DNA of 10,327 nt from Desulfobacteraceae bacterium (GCA_013203065.1 JABMQV010000334.1:1-10327); one strand, 5' to 3'; positions 1 through 7,061 are shown, numbered from the stretch's first letter. Translations and numbers: made by a program. The notes: generated from the sequence alone by a model not told the origin.

Positions 1-23
1 CCGTAGTTCGTAGGTTCAAGAAC

Positions 24-392
24 ATGATCGATCGGGCTTGTGAGTTCACCTCGCGAAAAGACCTCCGTATCCTGAAAGGTTTGTCCCTGACTTATAAGAA
101 TAAGGAAGCCTTTGTCAATGCCTACACGGGGAATGTAAGCAGCGGAGGGCTTTTTATCAGGACGGAAAAGCCGCTTGAACCGGGTGAAGAGTTTTTTCTC
201 AATCTGAAACTACCAGGCCTTTCAGATCCTTTGAGAATCAAGTGTCAAGTGAAATGGGAAAAGACAGGGGACGAAGAAAAGCAAGACTCTCCTGCGGGAA
301 TGGGCGTACAGTTTGTTGAAATGTCGCAAAGGGATAGTCAAGTCCTGAATCAATACCTCAACAATGCCGAAAATACTCAAAAGGTTGACTAG
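24..392 (+). CDS. PilZ domain protein, probable c-di-GMP receptor
   Basis: This is a 122-residue protein made of essentially one PilZ domain, the c-di-GMP-binding beta-barrel. Both hallmark ligand motifs are visible: RKDLR (RxxxR, residues 11-15) and NVSSGG (N/DxSxxG, residues 37-42), followed by the typical GLFIRT strand. A later GMGVQFVEM strand also fits the family. There is no membrane segment and no attached effector domain, so it is a cytoplasmic single-domain receptor whose output partner cannot be read from sequence. The style resembles the PilZ paralogues common in myxobacteria and sulfate reducers (family knowledge). The start is uncertain: the frame stays open to the window edge, and the ATG at 24 has only a weak TAGG about ten bases upstream, so the gene could begin outside the window. 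Domain call is sure; process controlled is unknown. Confidence 0.88.
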   Translation: MIDRACEFTSRKDLRILKGLSLTYKNKEAFVNAYTGNVSSGGLFIRTEKPLEPGEEFFLNLKLPGLSDPLRIKCQVKWEKTGDEEKQDSPAGMGVQFVEMSQRDSQVLNQYLNNAENTQKVD

Positions 393-733
393 AAAAAATC
401 GAAGTTCGCACTAATCTCGGACATTATACTGTCCGCCATTGCCAGAATGGGGAGTTAAGTCACCCCGAGAGCGTACTTTCAAGAAAATGCCGAACCCCAC
501 GCCAGAAACCCCCGATTGTTTCCCCAAACTTACAGAGAAGTAACCTCAAAACTATATAACGGTCACTGAAAAATTGCCATTCCGATTAGATTTCCTCTGT
601 GCTAGACTGGCACGACTTGGGAATTTGCAGGGGAATCGAATATCGATCAGCAGAAGTTTGCGGCCTGGGTCATTAGAAAATGTCCGGAAAAGAGGGATAG
701 AATTGTCTGATTCTTGGTGATATTTTAAGATAG
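393..733. other. Intergenic stretch without a convincing gene
   Basis: These 341 bases lie between the PilZ gene and the Nudix gene. I see no supported coding region: the best small frame (ATG at 487, 18 codons) has no family signal. Two operator-like dyads are present: cggaca-ttatac-tgtccg at 418-435 (6-bp arms, 6-base spacer) and atcga-ata-tcgat at 635-647 (5-bp arms). A GGGG/CCCC hairpin at 449-466 lacks a T tract. No convincing sigma-70 promoter was found for the Nudix gene. The stretch may hold the 5' region of the Nudix gene or degenerated sequence. Confidence 0.5.
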
Positions 734-1234
734 ATGGCGAACATTCATGACAAACTCTTTCAGCTTTTATACAAGGTGGCTTATCGCCTAAGCCTCTGCG
801 TCTGGTATATCTTTAGACCATCATCTTATGGAGTTTACATATCCGTCTGGCATGACGGGAAAATTTTGGTTATCAGAAATTCCTACAAGACCGAATATAC
901 ATTCCCATCAGGCGGGATTAAGCGCGGGGAATCCGAAGAAGATGCGGCGGCAAGGGAGTTACTGGAAGAAGTGAATATTCAAACACGGCCTGACCTATTG
1001 CTGTTTGTCGGAAGGTTCAGAGGCAGCCATGAATTCAAGAAAGATACGGGCACCTTTTTTGAAATGGTGTGCTCTGCTCCACCGAAGATCAAGGTTGACG
1101 ATCGAGAGGTCGTCACGGCTGAGTTTCTGACCCCCACTGAGGCGTTGGGGCTTGACCTCTCCCCGTTTGTCAGGGCTTATCTAAGGGAAAGGGAGGGACC
1201 TAATCCTTCATCTCATTTTGATTTCCTTTTGTGA
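734..1234 (+). CDS. Nudix hydrolase family protein
   Basis: This 166-residue protein carries a Nudix box, the metal-binding motif of enzymes that hydrolyse nucleoside diphosphates linked to another moiety. The box spans residues 60-82: G60, E66, then RELLEEVNI (74-82), giving the R-E and E-E residues that bind Mg2+. The glycine normally next to last is Asn81. The domain runs from about residue 32 to 145. An unusual N-terminal stretch (residues 9-28) is hydrophobic and aromatic and could be an amphipathic or membrane-associated helix. The substrate cannot be told from sequence. The start has only a modest upstream GGTGA. The last 35 bases overlap the 3' end of the convergent symporter gene, so the two mRNAs would be antisense there. 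Family call is strong; substrate and role are unknown. Confidence 0.88.
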   Translation: MANIHDKLFQLLYKVAYRLSLCVWYIFRPSSYGVYISVWHDGKILVIRNSYKTEYTFPSGGIKRGESEEDAAARELLEEVNIQTRPDLLLFVGRFRGSHEFKKDTGTFFEMVCSAPPKIKVDDREVVTAEFLTPTEALGLDLSPFVRAYLREREGPNPSSHFDFLL

Positions 1235-2711
1235 TGATGGTAAGGAGGCCCAGACCAAAACCCACCACCAGCAGGGTGATGGTTCCGATCACACCGATCA
1301 TTCTGGAATGCCAGGTACACTCGATCCACTTCCAGCCTTCAGGCAGGTGGCGTGCAAAGGTTGCCCAGGAAATGGTGATCACGCTGGCAATGACCGCAGC
1401 GATTGCCTGCCAGCGACTTACCCTTCGGAACGACAGCCCCAAGAGAAAAAGACCTATTAAGCCACCTCCGGCTATTCCTGCAAGCTGCCATCCTGTTTCA
1501 AGTGCTGTCTGGACCCGGGTCATTGCCAAACCAGTGAGGGTACCTAAAATGCCCCAAACCACCGTATAAATTCTGAGCATTTTGATACTTTTTCTGTCGT
1601 CGGCACCCTTGTTCACATATTTTTTGTAGAAATCGAGCAACGTAAGGGTGGAAACGCAATTGAGGGATGAATCGATGCTGCTCATGGCGGCGGCAAATAT
1701 GGCCGCAATGAGCAATCCACGGAGTCCAGGAGGAAATTGGGTCGCGATAAAGAAGGGGAATATCTTGTCGCCCATGAGCTTTCCCTGTAAATGATCGGGG
1801 AGCGCCCCTGCATGAACCGAGTAATAGGCAAAAAGGGCCGTCCCGATAAAGAGAAAGAGCGCAGAAATGGGGATATAGGCGAGAGCTGCGATCCAGACCG
1901 AGCGGGACGCATCTTTGATAGAAGGTGTTGTCTGGTAGCGCTGCACATAATTTTGGTCGACCCCAAAGTTCCTGAGGTTCTCCATTATGCCGTACAGGAT
2001 TACTACCCAGACGGTGGGGCTCACAAGGTCAAGGTTCCAGCTTCCAAGCGAGAACTTATGATGTTCTGAGGCAATGGCAAATATCTGCCCCGGACCCTCA
2101 GGCATCCCCAAGGAGAGGATGATTATGGAGATAATCGCCCCCCCAAAGAGGATTATCACCTGGACGACGTCTGTCCAGACCACAGCCTCGATCCCACCGA
2201 GTACGGTATAAAATATGACCCCGATGCCCGTCACGATTATGATGGTGGAATAAGACCACCCGGTAAGGTGGTGAACAACCAGTGACACCAGGAACAATAT
2301 CATGCCTATACGAGCCAACGAGCCAAGCATGAAGCTGATGCTGCCATAGATGCGGGCCCATCCTCCAAAACGCTGTTCCAAATATTCGTATGCGGATACT
2401 TTAACCCTTGTCCTGTAGAGTGGTACGAAGTAAAGTGTCGCCACCGCTGCAGCAATCGGCAGTGTGAGGGAGAACATGAATACATCCCAGCTGAAGTTGT
2501 ATGCCTGACCGGGGTAGGCAAGAAAAGTGATGCTGCTGACAAAGGTACCCAGTATGGAAAGCCCAACAGCCCAACTGGGAAGCCTCCCCTTTGCCACCAT
2601 AAAGCCTGAGGCGGTGTTGCTCCTCTTGCGGAAATAGGATCCAAAAAGTATGACAGCCAGAAAATAGGAGACCAAAATCAGTTTGTCCGCGAGCAAAAAC
2701 TCGGTTTCCAT
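1200..2711 (-). CDS. Sodium:solute symporter family (SSS) transporter
   Basis: This is a 503-residue integral inner-membrane protein of the sodium:solute symporter (SLC5-like) family, which uses the Na+ gradient to import small solutes. By eye there are about 13 hydrophobic segments, beginning at residues 9-25 and ending at 470-492, as expected for the family. Signature sequences are GGIEAVVWTDVVQ (172-184), DQNYVQRY (252-259), and the serine-rich AAMSSIDSSLNCVST (341-355), which corresponds to the segment holding Na+-coordinating Ser residues in characterised members. Length is normal and nothing looks broken. The ATG is preceded on its own strand by GAGAGGG, a good ribosome-binding site about six bases away. 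The substrate is not identifiable: sugars, amino acids, sialic acid and carboxylates all occur in this family, and the neighbouring Nudix and glycosyltransferase genes do not settle it. Confidence 0.93.
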   Translation of the reverse strand: METEFLLADKLILVSYFLAVILFGSYFRKRSNTASGFMVAKGRLPSWAVGLSILGTFVSSITFLAYPGQAYNFSWDVFMFSLTLPIAAAVATLYFVPLYRTRVKVSAYEYLEQRFGGWARIYGSISFMLGSLARIGMILFLVSLVVHHLTGWSYSTIIIVTGIGVIFYTVLGGIEAVVWTDVVQVIILFGGAIISIIILSLGMPEGPGQIFAIASEHHKFSLGSWNLDLVSPTVWVVILYGIMENLRNFGVDQNYVQRYQTTPSIKDASRSVWIAALAYIPISALFLFIGTALFAYYSVHAGALPDHLQGKLMGDKIFPFFIATQFPPGLRGLLIAAIFAAAMSSIDSSLNCVSTLTLLDFYKKYVNKGADDRKSIKMLRIYTVVWGILGTLTGLAMTRVQTALETGWQLAGIAGGGLIGLFLLGLSFRRVSRWQAIAAVIASVITISWATFARHLPEGWKWIECTWHSRMIGVIGTITLLVVGFGLGLLTIITKGNQNEMKD

Positions 2712-2809
2712 GTTAATCCCTCTCTTGGTTCAATCCAAATCGCTGCTTGGAAACGGCTGATTGACGGGATCCGGAACAGAGCGCGATCCGAAAATACCGG
2801 CTTGAACGG

Positions 2810-2839
2810 AATCTAACTCATCCCCCCTTTGGTAGTCAA
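2810..2839 (-). promoter_or_regulatory. Candidate sigma-70 promoter for the symporter gene
   Basis: Read on the minus strand there is TTGACT (positions 2839-2834, one mismatch to the -35 consensus), an 18-base spacer, and TAGATT (2815-2810, four of six matches to -10). It lies about 100 bases upstream of the symporter ATG in the divergent region shared with the glycosyltransferase-like gene. The -35 is good and the -10 is mediocre, so this is a prediction only. Confidence 0.35.
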
Positions 2840-2905
2840 CGGGCACGCAAAGGATGAAGGGGGTGCCCGGAGTCCACTGCCGGGGCTGAATCGGGACAAA
2901 AACTC

Positions 2906-4015
2906 ATGGTTGGAGTGGACAGCATAAAGCGTCGCGTTGCCTATTTCGTATCCCCTCACGGGTTTGGCCATGCTGCCAGGTCCTCGGGTGTCATGGCCGC
3001 CATCCACCGGATCGACCCGTCAATCCAATTTGAGGTCTTCACCAAAGTCCCTGCCTGGTTTTTCAGGGAATCCCTTTCCGGGCCCTTTGAATACCACTCC
3101 CTGGTGACCGATATCGGGCTTGTGCAAGAGACGCCGCTGCACGCGGACCTGGCAAAGACAGTCGAACAATTGAACCGCTTTCTGCCGTTCAAATCATCTC
3201 ACATAAAAGGGCTGGCACGGGAGATAACAAGGACCAAATGCCAACTTGTTGTCTGCGATATCTCCCCCATGGGGATAGCGGTCGCTCGAGAGGCGGGTCT
3301 CCCTTCCCTGTTGGTTGAAAATTTTACCTGGGATTGGGTCTACCGGGAATACATAAGTTCTGATCACCGATTAGGGGACCATATTGCCTATCTGAGAAAG
3401 CTGTTTGATGCGGCGGACTATCACGTACAAACAGAACCTGTCTGCGGGAAAAGCAGCAAGGCCGACCTGGTTACCCTGCCTGTCAGCCGGGGCGTCAGGT
3501 CTTCTCCAGGGGATATTCGGAAGCGATTAGGGGTGTCTCCAGCCACCAGGCTCATAATGATTACGATGGGGGGTATACCGGAACGAAATGAATCCCTGCG
3601 AAAACTCACCTGTCATGGGGATGTATGCTTCGTGATCCCTGGTGGCAGCAATTCAAAGGAAATCTTTGAAAATCTTATTTTATTGCCTCACCACTCGAAA
3701 TTTTTTCATCCCGACCTGATAAATGCCAGTGACGCGGTAGTGGGCAAGGTGGGATACAGCACCCTTGCAGAGGTCTATCATGGAGGTGTGCCCTTTGGTT
3801 ATATCAAGCGGCCTCATTTTCAGGAGTCAGAAATCCTGGCTGCCTATATCCAGAAACATATGAATGGTATTGCCATCGGGGAAAAGGAGTTTGAAGAGGG
3901 CACCTGGGTATCCCATCTCTCGGAGCTCTTGGCCCTTTCCAGCATACAGAGGAGAGGTCCCAACGGGGCGGAGCAAGTGGCTCGTTTTGCATACGGGCTC
4001 TTGGTATCCCCGTAG
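2906..4015 (+). CDS. GT-B fold glycosyltransferase-like protein, similar in style to the arabinokinase N-terminal domain
   Basis: This 369-residue protein has a GT-B-like two-domain layout. The N-terminal domain opens with a beta strand and glycine/histidine loop, VAYFVSPHGFGHAARS (residues 11-26), resembling MurG/UGT-type enzymes. Asp118 lies in a CDISPMGIAVAREAGLP segment (117-133) that follows the expected Rossmann pattern. The C-terminal domain has a linker strand LIMITMGG (216-223) and a donor-site-like region ASDAVVGKVGYSTLAEV (274-290) with GGVPF next to it. From memory, the GHGFGHA and GKxGYxTxAE motifs are most like the N-terminal half of plant L-arabinokinase and its bacterial relatives; here no sugar-kinase domain follows. 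There is no signal peptide or membrane span. The start has only a weak GGGA upstream. It is probably a sugar transferase or sugar-nucleotide binding protein; donor and acceptor are unknown. Confidence 0.7.
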   Translation: MVGVDSIKRRVAYFVSPHGFGHAARSSGVMAAIHRIDPSIQFEVFTKVPAWFFRESLSGPFEYHSLVTDIGLVQETPLHADLAKTVEQLNRFLPFKSSHIKGLAREITRTKCQLVVCDISPMGIAVAREAGLPSLLVENFTWDWVYREYISSDHRLGDHIAYLRKLFDAADYHVQTEPVCGKSSKADLVTLPVSRGVRSSPGDIRKRLGVSPATRLIMITMGGIPERNESLRKLTCHGDVCFVIPGGSNSKEIFENLILLPHHSKFFHPDLINASDAVVGKVGYSTLAEVYHGGVPFGYIKRPHFQESEILAAYIQKHMNGIAIGEKEFEEGTWVSHLSELLALSSIQRRGPNGAEQVARFAYGLLVSP

Positions 4016-4061
4016 TTCTGATTTCAGGATTTCACTCTTTGGGGCTGCGAAAGGTACTGGT

Positions 4062-4094
4062 GGATTTGCAAATCCTGCATGATTGTAGTATGAA
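4062..4094 (+). promoter_or_regulatory. Perfect 14-bp palindrome overlapping a candidate promoter upstream of the receiver gene
   Basis: GGATTTGCAAATCC at 4062-4075 is a perfect palindrome, the shape expected of a dimeric repressor or activator site. It contains TTGCAA (4066-4071), which sits 17 bases before TATGAA (4089-4094); each hexamer matches four of six consensus positions. The ATG of the response-regulator gene follows about 44 bases later. If this is the promoter, a protein bound at the palindrome would cover the -35 element. No T tract follows, so it does not look like a terminator of the upstream gene. Confidence 0.35.
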
Positions 4095-4137
4095 GAAAAT
4101 AACCCGCTTAACTTCCCCAAACTGAGGAGAAAGTATT

Positions 4138-4506
4138 ATGGCTAAAATCCTGGTTGTGGATGATGAAGAGCATATCCGCTACCTCTATTCAGAGGAGCTT
4201 AGCGAGGCTGGCTATGAGGTGATTACAGCCGATAGCGGCCATAAACTCTTGGAGAGGATAGAGGATGAGAATCCTGACCTTATTGTCCTGGATATCAAGA
4301 TGGTAGATTACAATGGACTGGATCTGCTGCAGGACATACGAAACAAGTTTTATGACCTCCCCGTTGTGCTTTGCACGGCCTATGACACCTTCAAGGAGGA
4401 CGTAAAATCCATTTCAGCGGATTTCTATGTCATTAAATCCTTTGATCTGTCCGAGCTCAAGAATAAGATAACCATGGCCCTGGACGCCGTGGGTCCATCC
4501 GAGTAA
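4138..4506 (+). CDS. Single-domain response regulator (CheY-like receiver)
   Basis: This 122-residue protein is a stand-alone receiver domain with no DNA-binding or enzymatic output domain. The acidic pocket is D8-D9, the phospho-accepting aspartate is D52 in VLDIKM, the conserved hydroxyl residue is T80, and the conserved lysine is K100. Thus all residues for phosphotransfer from a histidine kinase are present. The residue after the lysine is Ser101 (YVIKSFD) where most receivers have a cis-proline; this K-S variant seems recurrent in delta-proteobacterial stand-alone receivers (from memory). Y97 lies near the usual aromatic switch position. GAGGAGA about seven bases before the ATG is a strong ribosome-binding site. 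No kinase gene is nearby, so partner and output are unknown. The gene converges on rlmH with only seven bases between the stops. Confidence 0.93.
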   Translation: MAKILVVDDEEHIRYLYSEELSEAGYEVITADSGHKLLERIEDENPDLIVLDIKMVDYNGLDLLQDIRNKFYDLPVVLCTAYDTFKEDVKSISADFYVIKSFDLSELKNKITMALDAVGPSE

Positions 4507-4513
4507 GCCCCAT

Positions 4514-4984
4514 TCACTTATGGTATTTTTCGTTATGAATGATGGTGAACGCCCTGTAGAGTTGCTCCAAAAATAAAAGGCGGCTCATTTCATGGGTCAG
4601 GGTGAATCTGGAGAGTGAGAGCGCTTCATTGGCCACATCCAGTAATTCCGCTGACAGGCCCAGCGGTCCGCCAACAACAAAGGCCAGCCTCTCCCGTGTG
4701 ACGGCCAATTTCTGAATCCTTTCTGCAAACCCTTTTGAACCGTAACTCTTCCCAACTCTATCCAAGGCAATGATGTAGTCCCGGGGAAGGAGTTTTCTTG
4801 ATAGAGATGCCCCTTCGAGGGCAAGGATCTTGTCGGTTGAACTCCCTTTCTTTATTTTGACGGGTTTCACCTCCACCCACTCGATGCGTGCGTATCTTCG
4901 GAGGCGCTCTAGGTAGAAGGATTCTCCCTGCTTCAGAAAAGGTGAACGGGTTTTGTCAACAACGATAATTTTGAGCTTGAGCAT
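4514..4984 (-). CDS. rlmH: 23S rRNA (pseudouridine1915-N3)-methyltransferase RlmH
   Basis: RlmH is a SPOUT-class methyltransferase that uses S-adenosylmethionine to methylate pseudouridine 1915 in helix 69 of 23S rRNA on the assembled ribosome. The 156-residue length is normal for the family. Recognisable elements are ALDRVGKSYGSKGFAERI (73-90), the SAM-binding knot loop FVVGGPLGLS (102-111), and the very characteristic C-terminus containing HEMSRLLFLEQLYRAFTIIH (131-150) and ending NEKYHK. It is the last gene of a minus-strand operon: the ATG begins two bases after the TAG of the upstream phosphatase gene, within TTAGGGATG, so translation is probably coupled. No terminator is evident in the seven bases before the convergent receiver gene. 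The identification is firm. Confidence 0.96.
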   Translation of the reverse strand: MLKLKIIVVDKTRSPFLKQGESFYLERLRRYARIEWVEVKPVKIKKGSSTDKILALEGASLSRKLLPRDYIIALDRVGKSYGSKGFAERIQKLAVTRERLAFVVGGPLGLSAELLDVANEALSLSRFTLTHEMSRLLFLEQLYRAFTIIHNEKYHK

Positions 4985-4986
4985 CC

Positions 4987-5457
4987 CTAATCTTTGGGAC
5001 TGTTAGAAATGAGCTTTTTGGCGAGAGATTTTATGGCCAATGTGATCTGGGACTGGGACAGGCGGTAGTGATATGGAGACCTCCCAAAGGGATCAGGGAT
5101 ATCATCTGCGAACTGGCCACCCCGTAGATATTTACTGAGGAGTTCCACTTTGCCCTTCGCCTCCGGCCATTGATTTTGAAGTTTGGATACGTGGTATTTT
5201 TCCATGACCAATATAAGGTCTGCCCAGTCCACTTCCTCCTTTGTAATCTGGCTGGACCGGTGTCCCTCTGTGAAAAGTCCCATTTTTTTCAGATAACTGA
5301 CCATCTGAACGTCAGGGGGGCTCCCGGGAAAAGCAGAAAGCCCCGCGGATGAGATGGAGAACTTGCCCTTGTTGGAATGCCCCAGTTCCTTTTTCAGTAA
5401 CATCTCAGCAAGAAAACTCCGGCTCACATTCCCCATACAGACAAAAAGAATATTCAT
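4987..5457 (-). CDS. Low-molecular-weight protein tyrosine phosphatase
   Basis: This 156-residue cytoplasmic protein belongs to the low-molecular-weight phosphotyrosine phosphatase family. The P-loop CMGNVSRS (7-14) supplies nucleophile Cys7 and phosphate-binding Arg13 in the CX5R arrangement. The general acid is Asp122 in DIPDPFG (119-125), and the SSAG turn (36-39) is also typical. Two P-loop differences stand out: the usual motif is CxGNxCRSP, and here the second cysteine is Ser12 and the proline after RS is Phe15. Catalytic residues are intact, so activity is expected. Members act on phosphotyrosine kinases of polysaccharide export or on phospho-arginine, and related proteins are arsenate reductases; none of these partners is nearby. 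The gene directly abuts thrC (TAA then ATG), and its ribosome site GAGGAAA lies inside the thrC 3' end, implying coupling. Confidence 0.92.
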   Translation of the reverse strand: MNILFVCMGNVSRSFLAEMLLKKELGHSNKGKFSISSAGLSAFPGSPPDVQMVSYLKKMGLFTEGHRSSQITKEEVDWADLILVMEKYHVSKLQNQWPEAKGKVELLSKYLRGGQFADDIPDPFGRSPYHYRLSQSQITLAIKSLAKKLISNSPKD

Positions 5458-6960
5458 TTATTTTTCCTCAAGATTCAATACCTTTGCGATCTCGGCTGTC
5501 ATCTCACGTATGAATGTTCCCATCTCGTCCTCCGAGAGAGGCTTCCCTGATGATGGATACCTGGACAGGCCTTTGGGATGAATCTGAACGGGTGTATTTC
5601 CCAGTTCAGGCTTTGGGGTGACATCAAACGCCGGTTCGAAGGAATTATTGAAATACATTTCCTGAAACATCGAAAACTTGAGCATGTGGGCGGTTGAATC
5701 CAGGATCCCCACCTCGGATGAATTGATGAGCCCTGCCTCCACGGCCTTTTGCAGGCCGGCCAGTGATTCTCCGCCTTGTGTACAGGCGATATTGCCGTTC
5801 CTGTTGGCCACAACCATGGAATCCATTATTTCCTGTTCGCTCACCTGTACTACGAATATCTTTCTCTCCCGGGCTGTCTTGTCATATGCTTTGGCAAGTT
5901 CGATAACCCTTGGCATGGATACCGGATTGCCTATCATTGCCGCCTGGGCAACGCTCGGCCGAACAGTGACAGGCACAAAGTCTCTCCTGCGGGTGTCTTC
6001 TACCCGATAATATCGGTACACCGGATCTGCGTGTTCCGATTGTACCCCCACAATTTTGGGCAACCGGTCAATCACACCCGATTCATAAAACTTGAGAAAA
6101 CCGCTCATTATTGCAGTGATATTTCCGGCGTTGCCTATGGGGACCACAATGGTCTTGTCTCCCACTTCATAGTCAAAGTCTTGGGCAATCTCAAAAGAAA
6201 AGGACTCCTGTCCCAGAATACGCCAACTGTTTTTTGAATTCAGGAGAGCAACATTGTAATTTTCTGCGAGAGATTCCACTACCTTCATACAGTCGTCAAA
6301 CACGCCTGGCATCTCCAAGACTCTGGCCCCGCTTCCCAAGGGCTGGGATAGCTGCTGCGGGGTTACCTTTCCCTGGGGCAGTAGGACGGCGGATTTTAGA
6401 AAATCTCCCAGGTATGATGCGTACAATGCTGCTGATGCCGAGGTGTCGCCGGTGGAGGCACAAATAGCCAGTATGTTCCCCACGGACTCATCCTCGGCCA
6501 AGTAGTTGATGTAGCTGAGAGCACAGGCCATGCCCCTGTCCTTGAATGAGGCACTGGGGTTGAGGCCGTCATTCTTGAAATAGAAGTCAAGACCAACAAG
6601 TTCCTTAAGCCGGTCATTTGCTTCCACCAGGGGGGTGTGCCCTTCTCCCAAATAAATAATTCGGTTCAGGGGTATGATTGGGGCCATGAATTCATAATAG
6701 CGGAAGATGCCTTTGATGGCCGTGTGGTTTAACATTTTGCGGTAATCAAATATCCTGCGCCATTTTTCTCCGCCCACATCATTGATAAGGTGCTTGTTTT
6801 TGTCGTGCAACAAGAGGATACTCCCACATTCAGGGCAGGTATAAAGAAGACGGGCAATATCAAACTCCTCCTCGCACCCAAGACACCTGTAAAGCATGAG
6901 TCCCCGAGGTTCAGGGATCAAATGGGGTCTGATATCTTCTGGGAATTGATTGATCTTCAC
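5458..6960 (-). CDS. thrC: Threonine synthase with N-terminal zinc-ribbon-like motif
   Basis: ThrC converts O-phosphohomoserine to threonine and phosphate with pyridoxal phosphate (PLP), the last step of threonine synthesis. Numbering from the GTG start (500 residues), the PLP lysine is K140 in NPSASFKDRG, ASTGDTSAS (169-177) is the substrate and phosphate region, and GNAGN (276-280) is the PLP-phosphate loop. An N-terminal Cys4 motif (C26, C29, C42, C45) in YRCLGC and YTCPECG looks like a zinc ribbon, as in some archaeal-type enzymes. The sequence extends about 40 residues past the usual core. I prefer GTG at 6960, preceded by GAGGA seven bases away and giving MKINQFPED; the in-frame ATG at 6990 adds ten residues but has no ribosome site. 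It heads the operon with the phosphatase gene and rlmH. Divergent from mlaE. Confidence 0.95.
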   Translation of the reverse strand: MKINQFPEDIRPHLIPEPRGLMLYRCLGCEEEFDIARLLYTCPECGSILLLHDKNKHLINDVGGEKWRRIFDYRKMLNHTAIKGIFRYYEFMAPIIPLNRIIYLGEGHTPLVEANDRLKELVGLDFYFKNDGLNPSASFKDRGMACALSYINYLAEDESVGNILAICASTGDTSASAALYASYLGDFLKSAVLLPQGKVTPQQLSQPLGSGARVLEMPGVFDDCMKVVESLAENYNVALLNSKNSWRILGQESFSFEIAQDFDYEVGDKTIVVPIGNAGNITAIMSGFLKFYESGVIDRLPKIVGVQSEHADPVYRYYRVEDTRRRDFVPVTVRPSVAQAAMIGNPVSMPRVIELAKAYDKTARERKIFVVQVSEQEIMDSMVVANRNGNIACTQGGESLAGLQKAVEAGLINSSEVGILDSTAHMLKFSMFQEMYFNNSFEPAFDVTPKPELGNTPVQIHPKGLSRYPSSGKPLSEDEMGTFIREMTAEIAKVLNLEEK

Positions 6961-6967
6961 GGTGTAT

Positions 6968-6972
6968 TCCTC
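6968..6972 (-). promoter_or_regulatory. Ribosome-binding site that favours the GTG start of thrC
   Basis: On the minus strand GAGGA is followed by a seven-base spacer and GTG at 6960-6958. The alternative ATG at 6990 has no purine-rich Shine-Dalgarno sequence upstream (GTCATCCAGATAG). This is the reason for choosing the shorter thrC product. Confidence 0.6.
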
Positions 6973-7061
6973 ACATGTTGTGGCCGGCATCTATCTGGAT
7001 GACGAGCGGCCCGGTGGATTCTTTCATAGTATAAACCAATGGGAATTTCAACTTCATAGTG

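Noticed and set aside
449..466. GGGG/CCCC hairpin after the PilZ gene as a terminator
   Set aside because: Only four clean base pairs with mismatches inside and no T tract after it.
487..543. 18-codon frame in the 393-733 gap
   Set aside because: No ribosome-binding site, no conserved motif and a length expected by chance.
608..623. TGGCAC resembling the -24 half of a sigma-54 promoter before the Nudix gene
   Set aside because: The -12 half is missing: the sequence at the required spacing is GGGAA, not TTGCA; the nearest TTGCA is several bases too far away.
1218..1569. Open frames antisense to the symporter gene
   Set aside because: They lie inside a strong membrane-protein gene, have no family signal, and have compositions expected of shadow frames.
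3827..4120. Minus-strand open frame spanning the end of the glycosyltransferase-like gene
   Set aside because: It mostly mirrors a well-supported plus-strand gene and the protein shows no recognisable motif.
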